Below are positions 35,724 to 46,944 of a stretch of 64,000 nt of DNA, piece by piece. The stretch comes from Tetracentron sinense (taxonomy: Eukaryota > Streptophyta > Magnoliopsida > Trochodendrales > Trochodendraceae). Position 1 is the first letter of the stretch. Each line of letters begins with the position of its first letter. The stretch covers positions 23,264,826 through 23,328,825 of the forward strand of contig CM026559.1 in the NCBI GenBank assembly GCA_015143295.1, written 5' to 3'. The notes under the pieces are model-generated. The model saw nothing but the letters and a program-made list of their open reading frames with translations. It was not told the origin of the DNA and made no database searches. The position numbers were made by a program, and so were the translations under genes.

Positions 35724-36774
35724 CAAACAACCACTAGATCAACTTCACATAGATCTTCAGTCTATATACTCTTCATTCTCGTACTCAATGAACTTAGTTT
35801 GGTCTACAAAGTCACCTGAATGGTAAAAAATAAGGGTTAGTGAAGGAAATCGCTAGTAGTATTTTACACTATCGAATAGTAGTCATTGATAAAATAATAC
35901 AGTTTCAAATAAAGTATTACGATAAAAGTTAGATCTTAGTAATCATGTGCAAAGTGATTAACTTAACTATTTGAGATAAATCATAACATGAAAGAAAGTG
36001 TGATTTATACCAAATAACCATAATCTATCTCATACTAAATGATCATGTATCATAAGTTATATATCAAACATGGTAGTGTATTCATCTAAAATGAAGAGGA
36101 ACACGACTGATTATAGTCTCAGTCAAACTGTAAAGAACCACAGATCTGTAACACAAACACAACCTTTTATCATGGGCCTGAAGTCTTTTCCTGTCTTGAT
36201 TTTTCGGTTGAGTGATGCATTATCCTTGACACCCATAGGAGATTGACGTGGGGTTGAAAGCCTAAAACCCATATTTTCTGTCTTAGGGAGCCGTTGACTA
36301 AGACCCTTAAGAAATGGGGTCAATTTCACATTGGTCAGACGTTTGACGAATCTAGACTTTCACAGGATCCTTAAACAGTCCATAAACAGGATCACCTAAC
36401 TCCCCACTTCTATCACCTAATCGAGACATGCAAGTGAACCTCAACCATCTTTAGAATCCTATAACAACTACATTTACACAGAAGATTTTCCAATAAAGAT
36501 AAAAGGAATCTCCCAGATATCAAAAGTGATGCTATTCTTTAGGGCATCCCAAAGTTGTTATCTTAAATAATTTATGACCTCCGGAAGGTAATAAATTATT
36601 CTTATAAGAATTCAACTGGTCCTTCTCTACATAACCAAAATGATACATATATATATATATATATATATAATTACGTTTTAATCGTTAAAAATCTCCTTTT
36701 TATGGAAAAACCAATCAATATATTACGAACATGTATGTGTGGTGAATCACCATCATCACAAATGTACATCATCT

Positions 36775-38209
36775 TATTGCCTAAGGATTGGACCCAGAGG
36801 GGGGTGAATAGGGACTAAAGTAAATTAAAATTCTTTCTACTTCCTTAAGCAGAATTTCAACTTTTACAAGTTTAAAGGAAATAGAAATTAAGCAATTCTA
36901 CTCAAACAAGATAATCAAGAAGGTAAAGAGAAGGGAGAGAATATGCAAACACAAGTAGACACACGATGTTGTTCTCGAGGATCGGCAACCTGCCCACGTC
37001 CCCGCCTTAAGCTTCCCCGCTTAAGGATTTACCATGATTTATTCAATCCTCGATCTTCTTCTGGGTGAAGATCAAACCTTAATAATCTCTCTTCCGGGTC
37101 GAGATCAAACCTTGTTAGGGAACAATCCTCCCTAGACATAGTCCACTTTTTGAGTAGTGACAAAACCTTACAAAACTTCCAGCTTCACGGACAAGTGTCC
37201 CACGGATCACTTGATTTTACAACCTCTTTGACAAGAGAAGTTTTGACACTCAAATAATGCTCCTTACACGAGCTGATACATGCCTTGAACACTCACTAAA
37301 ATTCTCCCAAAGATTAGAGCTAAAAAACTCAAGAACTTGGATTTGGGGATTCTTGGTTAAATTCTATGGATTGATTTGAAAATCAAAGCTTGGAGTGAAT
37401 GATTTTAATGATTGGAAGTATTGGAGTATTTTATTTCATTCATAAATCATTCCTATTTATAGCCTAAGTGATTTTATGGCCGTTGGAGAAACATCCAAAA
37501 TGAAACTAGCCATTACAGAGTATTTTGGTTCTCGTAAGATTTTGTTGATGAGATTGGATGAACATTCTGATTTCATCGACGAGATTGGGCCAGAAAAGAA
37601 AACAGTAGCACTGCGGTTGATTTCGTCGACGAGATTTCTGTTTTCTTCTGAAATCTCATCTTGGCTTGACCAATATGATGAGAATGAATTTCTGGATCTT
37701 ATACCTTAACTTTATCATGATTTTAGTCTTTCTAAGGTATGTCTAAGGTCCTTATAAAGATGTGCAATATTATCTAAGGATCCTAAGGTTAATTTATGGT
37801 TTTGAGTAATTCAACCAATCAATCTTTGAAGACTTTTTACGAAAGTCCTAAAATCCTCACAAGGCACAAAGTAAACTTTTAGACCTTCTTGCGATTTAAT
37901 TTGGCTTTGTCTTCATGATCAATCTTTAATCTTCTTCATGATCCGACTTGGACTTGGACTTTGGCTTTTGATATGATCTTTAATTATATTCAATGTGGTC
38001 CAAAAGCTCTCTTATGGCTTGATGGAGGAATTCTCTTTAAACTTGTTTTCATTTCCATCTTTTTGCCTTGGATGATGTGCTAATGCTCTTCATAAGCTGA
38101 ACTTACACTTAAACTTAATAGAACATTAGTAACACAAATGTCATTGTATTATTGTGTTATCATCAAAATCAAAGATGTTACTTTAGGTCAAAAAACCTAA
38201 AAGCTAACA
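36775..38209 (-). mobile_element. 3' LTR of a minus-strand copia derivative
   Basis: 1435 bp, same family as 34320-35723. On the minus strand it starts TGTTAGC directly after the purine-rich gaaaaatgggagat (polypurine tract, + 38210-38223), so it is the 3' LTR and its interior lies to the right. TATA on the minus strand is CTATAAATAG (+ 37453-37462), with TCGTCGACGA palindromes upstream near 37590-37640. The terminal TG has become TA at 36775. Confidence 0.7.
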
Positions 38210-39639
38210 ATCTCCCATTTTTCGATGATGACATAATAATGGAAGGAAATGGGTCAAGCTCTCCCTCAATATATGATTTAAATAAAATATTTGAGGTATG
38301 GCTCTCCTTAAAGGTTTAGATCATCCATTTATGACAATGATATAATTAATTTTGTCAATTAGGCTCAAGATATCATTTACGATTCCAATAGGAGATTAAG
38401 TAAGATTTTAATCAATTCATTACATATTTCTCCCTCATGGCAACATAAAAAAGAAAAAACAATCTAAGCATGATGCTAATCAAAGCAAAACATATCATAT
38501 CAAATGGTTATAATCAATTTCGTCACCGAAATGGGCTTGTCCTAGAGAATTCGTCGCCGAAATTGAGATAGGAAACATTCTATTTCTTGTGCTCAATAAT
38601 ACGTCGCCGAAATAAAAAAGTTACCTTGATTTCATTGCCGAAATCAGTGTAAACACTGAGAAAACTTTATTTGTCAAATTTGAATCCAATTTTATTCAAT
38701 TTATTGATTAATTTAGCTTCCAAATTCTTCATTCAAGCATCCAAAACATTCAAAATATAATTATCAAATATTTCAATATAATTTAAGTAACAAGAAATGA
38801 AGATCATCAAATAGTGATAAAAAAATGTTCTAATTCCTGAGCTTGTTAGGTAGTTGCTCTATAATAGCCCGTGTGAATACCAAAGACTTACGTCACCACT
38901 CAGTTGAATATTTGTGCAGTGATACTTTATTTTATCATAGCATTTCACATACAACACATCAAAGCATTTCATCCATAGAAACATATAATCATTCATTTCA
39001 TAAAAAAGATCAAGCATCATTAATCAAACATATATTTCAAACATGGAAACATATCAAAAATACATATCATCAAACATACATGTTTCAAACATTTCATCAT
39101 AGGCTCATAATACCAATATCATAATATCTTAATCAATCAAAACATATGATCAATCATCCAATTCATTCAAGGAATACTCTTTGATACCCAAACCATTTTG
39201 GGTTCAACTAGGTTAGCCTTGTGAAGACTTGTTCCCTTAAGCACCCAAACTTGCCTAATCCTTTTATTACCAACAAAAGTATAAAAATTCTTTGAAGCGC
39301 AAGAAGTAAATAAATTTTGGTAGTTCTTTTGTTTATCTTTTAAATTATAGCATAATCTAGCTCTACTACAAATTTGTTAACTTAGCATAGTATCTAAGGT
39401 CATTTTGCCATTAGTGAATTTAGTGATAATTTTTGACAAGTCTTCAACTTTAGCATTCAATTTATCACATTCATTACATTCAATGGTTTGGATTGGAGGC
39501 CTAGAAATCAATTTTTCATTTTCTTTCTTTAAGACATCATTTTCTTCTAATAAATTTTCTTTTACCTTTTTCAAAAATTCATTTTGATTTAAAAGAGAAG
39601 AATTTTCCTTTTTAAGCATTTATTCTTGGAAGCCATTTT
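38210..39639 (-). mobile_element. Copia derivative interior, gag 3' part and non-coding spacer
   Basis: On the minus strand 39619-39377 continues the gag coiled-coil (LKKENSSLLNQNEFLKKV, ECNECDKLNAKVEDL), then to about 39180 the RQVWV, GTSLHKANLVEPK, VWV block typical of the end of plant copia gag. From there to the polypurine tract is about 1 kb of spacer with no protease, integrase or reverse transcriptase, ending with a gatgatgacat-rich string. Four cgtcgccgaaat-type repeats lie at 38518-38645. Confidence 0.6.
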
Positions 39640-40908
39640 TGCAGAGACCTGAATCTTTTTCATGTCTTTAATGTAAATATTATGGGTATAATAGTCTTTG
39701 TGATGTTTTAATGCATATGTATTTATATCTAATTGGTGTGGTGCGATCAAGGCTTAATCAAAGTTGTAAAGGAGAGGGATGCCTTAACATACCCTCAACT
39801 TTAGGAAGCTCTAGTTTTGTCACAGCTTATTAGAATCGAGTGATTCTTGAATCATTAGAAAGGTATTGGAACCCTATTCGAGGTTCATGTTTAATGTTTT
39901 TCTAGATTTTGAGTCTAAGCTAAGTCAAAAGTAGGTTTCCCGATGTTTTGTCTGTTGAAATTCCTGACCAGTCAGCTTTAGAGGCCATTTAGACCATTAA
40001 AAACTTAGAATTAGCATTTTTTCATTAGCCTAAAATTTTTTTCCCCTTTGAACGACGAGTCCAACACAAGTTGAATCGTCAAAATCTGATAAGCGAGTCA
40101 AACTTTATGGTCAAAATACCAAAACGGGAAAACAGGGCTGCAATCTATCGCTAAGCAAGTGCGATTGATCGCAAAGCAAGTGCGATCTATCGCACAGCAA
40201 GTGCGATCGATCACATTCAGGTGAGTTTTTGGAGTTTTCTTTCGGGTCTAGGTGCGATCTATCACACCATAGGTGCGATCGATTGTACTCGCGCCCAGAT
40301 TTTGTTAATAAGTTGCGTTTTTTGGGTTTTTAACCCTTTGGACTATAAATAGGGGTCCTATTTTGAGGGTTTTAGGATTCTAAACCATTTCTAACCTAAT
40401 TTGGTAAAGGAAACCTAGGGTTTTGAGGGAGAAATTTCATGGAGAAGAAGGAGATAGCTTGGAAATTACAAGGAAAGCTTGGAGATCTTCCTCAAAGCTT
40501 CATAGGAGCGATTTGGATCCAAGGGAAGGATCCCTAAGGTCGATATACTATCTAAATCAACCCTATTATGATGTTTTGTGAATGTTAGTATGATAGAAAT
40601 TAGATATGTTTTCCCCCAATATTGTATGAATTAACCTATTATAGATGGAAATGTGGTGTAATAATGTGGATGAAATGTATGGAGGATGAGAAATACTATG
40701 GAGGATGAGATGAATGTGTGAATGTGGATTGTGATTGGGTTGTATGGATGAATTATGGTATGGTGAAATGTTGGAAATGGGAAAGGGCAATGTATTCATA
40801 AATTACGTACCTAAGGTATTGGTTGACATGCTTCTGAGGATAAATACTAATATAACACTATGAAATTATTCGAAATTGACTATGAATTATGCTAAGAATC
40901 ATGATAAG

Positions 40909-40957
<49 letters not shown>

Positions 40958-42058
40958 ATTATCTATTAAGTTATGCCTAATTAATTGCATGGTAATTAAT
41001 ATTCGGGAAGGTAAGAGCTTAGAGGAAAATCTCTCAAACCGGGAATTCTCTAACTATGTGGTATGGGACAGTATAGTGGAGTTTTCATTGTGAGAGATCG
41101 GAATCTAAGCAATTACCAACTCGAATGTCAATTGCGATACTTATGCACAAACGCACGTGTATGTTAAGATAAGAGTCTCACAAGTCACACATGTGGACAA
41201 TGAGGGATATGCCATTATCCACAAACATAAGCATTGCATACGCCTGATATTTTGAATAAGCCCAATGAGGGATATGAATAAGTGCATGTTCTGAATAAGC
41301 TGCTCAAGACTCATAAGCATAAGCATTGCATACACCAATCATGCTGAATAAGCCCAATGAGGGATCTAAATAAGTGTATGATCTGAATAAGTGCATAAGT
41401 ATAAGCATCTCAAAAGCACGTGGTCTCATAAGCATAAGCATCTCATAAGTATGTTGTCTTCTAAGTCTAAGGTTCTCACAAGTACACGAGTCAAGGTGAT
41501 GATCTAATGTATATGAGCACATGTTCTTCCGCATTTTGATTATGTTATTATGCTATTGGATAAGATTCTAACTAAGGTATAGTATGTTGTTGATTGGATT
41601 TTATATACACCGAGTGCTTTTGTACTCAACCAGACTGTTGTCTTGGCAGGTGTGGAGCCAGAATTGGTAGTTGAGCCTTGGGTTGAGGAGACCTATGACG
41701 TTGAGGTGGAAGGTTACCTTTTCTCTGAGGGAGCTAAAGATCTAGTTAGCTTTCCTTACTAGTAGGTGTTTGTTCAGCTTTTTTAAGGGATGTAATAGAC
41801 TTATGATAGTTTGGTTTTAGTTATAATTTTGATGTTGCATCGGAGTTTTATAAGTTGTTGGAGTACTTTGATCTTTGTGGGTTATATTTATGTTGACCCT
41901 AAACTTGTACAGGATGGTTTGGTTTAAATCAAAATTTTATTATTCTCATTTTTGGAGACTCGTGTTAGTATGCCTTGTATGTCATGGGATAAGCAGTTTT
42001 AAGAAATTTGGTGACCCAAGGTCCTATTTTGGTCAATGTAGGAATTGGGGTCGTTATA
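39640..42058 (+). mobile_element. 5' LTR of the Tekay-type element
   Basis: 2419 bp from TGCAGAGACCTG to gggtcgttata; the canonical TG...CA is altered at the 3' end. TATA gactataaat lies at 40341-40350, preceded by six GCGATCGATCGC-type palindromes (40140-40290). (TA)n(GT)n lies at 40911-40957. Imperfect repeats of gaataagcccaatgaggg lie at 41260-41370. Confidence 0.88.
40140..40290 (+). repeat. GTGCGATCKATCGCAC palindrome cluster, 5' LTR
   Basis: Six copies such as gtgcgattgatcgca (40159), gtgcgatctatcgcac (40180), gtgcgatcgatcac (40201) and gtgcgatcgattgta (40274). The matching cluster in the 3' LTR is at 47443-47600. Confidence 0.8.
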
Positions 42059-42062
42059 GAGT

Positions 42063-42074
42063 TGGTATCAGAGC
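42063..42074 (+). promoter_or_regulatory. Primer-binding site, initiator tRNA-Met
   Basis: TGGTATCAGAGC four bases after the 5' LTR, the exact site used by most plant Ty3 chromoviruses. Confidence 0.9.
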
Positions 42075-42260
42075 TCAAGACATTAGAGTCCTTAGGGCTA
42101 GGATAGTAGGTTTAGGAATAAGGAAATTGACCTAAGTTTGGGAAGTAACATCAATTTAGGATTTAGATTGTATTCTAGGATCGAGTCTGTGAATTGAATG
42201 CTCTATGAAATTGTTTCTAAAAGATGACTGGCTTTTTATTGACTTCAGGATTTGCAAGTT

Positions 42261-43430
42261 ATGAGGAGAGGTGTAAAAAATAATAGGAATGGAGGGGGCA
42301 GTGTGATTGATGAGGATACCCCGGAGGGTGCCCGCCAATCCAATGAAAGTCTGGCTATGAGGCTATTGCAGTAGTCATGACTCGACAGGCTGAAATCATG
42401 GCACAGCAGACTACCTTGCTAGCAGTCGGGCAAGACAGGCAAGAGAGGCCAGCTAAGGTCCGCCCACCCCGATATCACGGAGTGAAAGCATTCAGGAGGA
42501 TGGGTCCTCCAGTATTTTGTGGGAGTACTGATCCTATGGTAGCGGAGCGGTGAATCATGCAGTTAGAGAAAATATTCTCTATGCCCGAGCTTACTGAGGA
42601 TCAGAGAGTAAAGTGGGCTTCCTTTGTCATGGAAGGTGAGGTGGAGCATTAGTGGAGGTCTGCGACCAAGAAGAGGAATGAAGAGTGAGCAGGGTAGCCA
42701 TGGACATGGGGAGAGTTCCTCGATGTCTTTTATGAGCAGTACTTCATGACTTCAGTTAGAGAGCTGAAGGAGAATGAGTTCTCCACTCTACAGTAAGGGA
42801 GCATGTCAGTGGCCGAGTATGAGGCCAAGTTTGCTGAGTTGTCTAGGTTTGCCTCATTTGATCACCACAAAGAGCATAAGGGTGAGGAAATTTGAGAGGG
42901 GTCTCAGAGACAACATCAGAGACAGGGTTGAGATCCTGCATCTTGAGACTTGTTGGGAAGTCAGTGAGAGAGCTTTGATTACCGAGAGGAGGTCGGCAGA
43001 GTTTTTGAGGAAGAGAGGAATGCAGGTAGATAGACAAAGACTGCAGGGCAAGAGGCCAAGGACATCAGGTCCTATACCAATTGCTAGGCCTACCCTGTAT
43101 CAGAGGCCTACTCAGGTTGCCCCTCCTACTGTTAGGACTCAGTTGTATGATGTATGCAACCAGTGTGGAAAGAGACAGAGTAGGAGAGTATAGGGCAATT
43201 ACTGGAGGTTGTTTCCATTGTGGAGATGTTTCGCACCGGATCCAAGATTGCCCACTCCGCATTCAGTAGGGGCTTTAGCCAACTCAGCCATAGGGAGACA
43301 GGCCACCGATGAGGCAGACGATGCAGAAGAGGCCACCCCAGGGCTCAAGACCACAGCAGCCCCACCAGCCAGCTCAAGACTGGGTGTTTGCCACATTGGA
43401 GCAAGATGCACAGGCGTTCAATGACGTTGT
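42261..43430 (+). pseudogene. Ty3 gag with CCHC knuckle, broken
   Basis: Starts at ATG 42261, with a frameshift near 42360. The capsid frame holds PPVFCGSTDPMVAE, KIFSMPELTEDQRVKW, FLDVFYEQYFM and ELKENEFSTLQ, the usual retrotransposon gag order. In one frame it has stops at 42551, 42650, 42686, 42695 and 42794, mostly where TGG or CAG is expected. A further shift leads to a CCHC knuckle, C-F-H-C-G-D-V-S-H-R-I-Q-D-C, at 43210-43251. Confidence 0.8.
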
Positions 43431-43559
43431 GCAGGGTAAGTCTATTTGTGATTTTAGTTAATTAAAATATTGTTCTGATGCTATGTATGTGATGTTAAAT
43501 ATTATGCAGGAATATTCTTGATGTATGATGCATGTATGTATTCATGATTTGACAAAATT

Positions 43560-44200
43560 AGCTTTGTTTATTAATTTAGGCTCATTGTTGATAAATGATT
43601 TTCTTGGTCATGTATTGATCGATACTGGGTCTACTCACTCATTCGTCACACCTAGTTTTGTATGAGAGTTTCTGAAGGAGCTAAGTTTGTTAGACCGTGA
43701 ATTGTCGATCGCCACTCCTGTTGGTAGTTCAGTCATCACCAATAAGGTCTATCGAGGTTGTGATATTCGAGTGGGTTTGAGAGAAATTCTAGCTGATCTG
43801 ATTGTCCTTAAATTGTAAGACTTCAATGTCATACTTGGCATGGATTGGCTTTCCAAATACCATGGGCATGTCGACTGTTTTGGGAAGGTGGTCAACTTTA
43901 GACCAATCAGTGAGCCCCCTTTTTTGTTTCCAAGGGTTGAAGAAGAAAGACTTAGCTCAATTTGCGGCATTGAGTTTTACTACCTCGGAAGCACCAGATT
44001 CCTCAAGTATCCCTATTGTAGAGGAATTCATGGATGTCTTTCCAAAGGATTTACCGGGTTTGCCACCAGATAGAGAAGTAGAGTTTGCAATTGAGTTAGC
44101 TCTGAGCATGACACCAATCTCTAAAGTGCCATATAGGATGGCTCTAGCAGAATTGAAAGAGCTAAATGAGCAGTTGAAGAATTGCTCAATCTTGGATTCA
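43560..44200 (+). pseudogene. Ty3 aspartic protease region
   Basis: The active-site motif DTGSTHSF is encoded from 43621 (VLIDTGSTHSF). Downstream FNVILGMDWLSKY and CFGKVVNF complete the retropepsin fold. A stop lies in the following PSFV-E segment. The linker to reverse transcriptase has DVFPKDLPGLPPDREVEF. Confidence 0.82.
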
Positions 44201-44900
44201 TTCGCCCAAGTGTAACAGTGGGGAGCTCTGGTGTTGTTTATGAAGAAGAAGGATGGTTCGATGAGGATGTGCATCAACTATCGGCAACTGAACAAGGTCA
44301 CTATTAAAAACAAATATCCTTTACTAGGGATTGATGACTTGTTTGATCAGTTGCAAGGGGCTAAGTATTTCCCTAAGATTGATTTAAGGTTGGGCTACCA
44401 TCAGTTGAAGATAAAGGCGGAAGATTTGCCTAAGTCTGCATTCAGGACCAGATATGGGCATTTTGAATTTCTGGTTATGCCTTTTGGTTTGACAAATGCT
44501 CTGGTAGCATTCATGGATCTCATGAATAGAATCTTTAAACCGACTCTTGATCGATTATAGATTGTGTTCGTGGACGATATTCTAGTGTACTCCAGAACAT
44601 AGAAGGAGCATGAGATGCATCTCTGGATCACACTGAAGACACTCCGTGAGCATAAGCTATACGCTAAGCTTAGCAAGTGTGAGTTTTTGGCTAGAAAAGG
44701 TAGCATTTCTAGGCTATGTGGTGTCTGGAGAGGGAATTTCAGTTGATCCTGCTAAGATAGAAGCATTGGAAGGATGGGGAAGGTCAAAGAGTGTCACAGA
44801 GGTTTGAAGCATCTTAGGCCTAGCTGGATATTATCGGAGATTTGTAAAAGGATTTTCTAGCTTGGCAGCTCCACTCACTCATCTAACTCAAAAGAACGCC
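44201..44900 (+). pseudogene. Ty3 reverse transcriptase
   Basis: [53 protein letters not shown] and the catalytic FVDD (44567-44578) with ILVYSR. FVDD instead of YVDD keeps both aspartates. A stop at 44558-44560 precedes the active site, and others follow in TGG or CAG positions, so no full enzyme can be made. Confidence 0.85.
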
Positions 44901-44929
44901 AAGTTCGAGTAGAATGAGAAATGTGGGAA

Positions 44930-45360
44930 GAGTTTCCTTGAATTGAAGAAGCGTCTCACCACCGCTCCGATCTTGACAGTACCATCCGGTAGCGGGGGAT
45001 TTGTGGTGTATAACGATGCCTCACTCATTGGGTTAGGTTGTGTTCTTATGCAACACGGGAAGGGGATTGCTTATGCTTCTCGGTAGTTGAAAGATCACGA
45101 GAAGAACTATCCTACCTATGATTTTGAATTGGTAACATTAGTCTTTGTTCTCAAGATCTAGAGACACTACTTGTATGGTGCACAGTTTAAAGTATTCACC
45201 GATCACAAGAGTCTAAAGTATTTGTTCTCACAGAAAGAGCTGAATTTGAGGCAACACCATTGGGTGAAATTCCTCAAGTATTATGATTGCTCTATCCAGT
45301 ACCACCCAGGAAAAACAAATGTGGTAGCAGAATTGTTAAGTAGGCGACCTACTGGATTCT
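44930..45360 (+). pseudogene. Ty3 RNase H
   Basis: Includes [50 protein letters not shown] and [17 protein letters not shown]. The first motif has ND where D-ASxxG is usual. Stops occur after ASR and in the I-W-R-H-Y segment. Confidence 0.82.
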
Positions 45361-45599
45361 TGGCACAATTGATGGTCCAAGAATGAAAGCTACTTGAAGA
45401 GGTGTCTAGCCTTGATGCGGGTTTCAGTGTTGGAGTGTCTAGAACTTTGTTGGCTAACATTATGGTCAGGCCAACCTTATTAGATAGGATTAAAGACCTA
45501 CAGTGGAATGATGGAGAACTGCACGCTGCCATGAATAAGTAGCTTAGTAGCGGGTTTGAGGATTTCTCTTGGAAAGATAGTGGAATCTCTTTCAAGAAT

Positions 45600-46900
45600 A
45601 GACTTTGTGTTCCGGATAATGAAGATTTAAGAAGGGAGATTCTGGATGAAGCACACAAGTCCAAGTACACTGTCCATCCAGGTTGCACCAAGATGTACCA
45701 GAATCTTTAGAAATATTTTTGATGGAAAGGTATGAAAAAGGATGTGGTTACCTATGTATCCAAGTGTTTGGTGTGTTAGCAAGTAAAAGCTGAACACAGG
45801 AGACCAACAGTACTCCTTCAGTCACTTCCTATTTTCGAGTGAAAGTGGGAAAATATCTCCATTGACTTTATTGTTGTTTTGCCAAGGACAGTGAAGAACT
45901 TTGATGTCATTTAGGTTGTGGTCGACCGATTGACTAAGTTGGCTCATTTTTTTCTATATCGGACCACGTTCAATTCTAACCAGTTGGCTAACCTTTATAT
46001 AAAAGAAGTAGTCCGTTTGCATGGAGTGCTAGTCAGTATTGTTTCCGATCCAGACCTGAGATTTACTTCTAGATTTTGGAAGAGTTTTCAGTAGGCCATG
46101 GGTTCCCGTTTAGATTTTAGTACGATATTTCATTCGTAGAAAGATGGCCAAACTGAGAGGGTGAATCAAATCATAGAGGACATGCTATGGGCTTGTATGT
46201 TAGTCTTCCTGGGCAGTTGGCATGATCACCTATCATTTGTTGAATTTGCTTACAACAATAGCTATCAAGTGAGTATTCAGATGGCACCATTTGAGGCACT
46301 CTATGGGAGGAGTTGTCATTCACCATTATGTTGGGACGAAGTTGGTGAGAGGAAGCTCCTGGGTCCCGAGCTCATTGGTCAGACTGTGGATAGAGTTCAG
46401 TTGATCAGAGAGAGGTTGAAAACATCTCAAAGTAGGCAGAAGAGCTATGCCGATACTCACAGGAGAGATCTTGAGTTCCAAGTTGGAGATTTTATATTTG
46501 TCAAGAACTCACCTATGAAGGGGGTGGTGAGATTTGACAAGCAGGACAAGCTTAGTCCGAGATATGTGAGTCCTTTTGAGATCATTACCCGGGTTTGAGA
46601 AGTTACTTACCGGGTCACCTTACCACCTCACATGGTAGGTGTGCATAATGTCTTTCATATCTCCATGTTGAGGAAATATATTTCGGATCCTTCACACGTC
46701 ATTGATTTGAAACCGTTAGAAATTTGGGAACATCTGACTCTAGTGGAGCAACCGGCTCAAATCTTGGACCGGAAGGAGTAAGTTTTGTGTTCTAAGGTCA
46801 TTCCTCTTATACTCTTGCAATGAGAGCATCACTCTAGAGAAGAGGCTACTTGGGAGAGAGAATTCGAAGTTCGCGAAAAGTACCTGCAGTTGTTCACCTA
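45600..46900 (+). pseudogene. Ty3 integrase with chromodomain-like tail
   Basis: An H2C2 zinc-binding segment (AHKSKYTVHPGCTKMY ... KCLVC) is followed by the DDE core: ISIDFIVVLP, DRLTKLAHF, VSIVSDPDLRF and an NQIIEDML glutamate helix. 46161-46598 is a clean 145-codon frame with ALYGRSCHSPLCWDEVGE. The tail has VHNVFHISMLRKY, DPSHVIDLKPL, QILDRKE and EATWEREFEVREKY, the chromovirus C-terminal layout. At least seven stops lie at TGG or CAG positions. Confidence 0.85.
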
Positions 46901-46932
46901 AGGTACATAAATTTCGGGGATGAAATTCTTTT

Positions 46933-46944
46933 AAGGGGGGAGGA
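46933..46944 (+). promoter_or_regulatory. Polypurine tract
   Basis: AAGGGGGGAGGA directly before the 3' LTR. Confidence 0.85.

Larger units (their letters stand above)
34095..36774 (-). mobile_element. Minus-strand 5' LTR remnant holding a copia solo LTR
   Basis: The LTR's 3' end at 34095 is set by the adjacent primer-binding site. Its body is 34095-34319 plus about 35729-36774, split by the copia LTR. The outer end is not visible, perhaps cut by the copia LTR at 36775. 33675-34079 would be its interior; no coding domain is seen there. Confidence 0.4.

Noticed and set aside
41141..41534. Minus-strand frames rich in Met and Leu
   Set aside because: They come from tandem aagcataagcat repeats in the Tekay LTR and recur in the other LTR.
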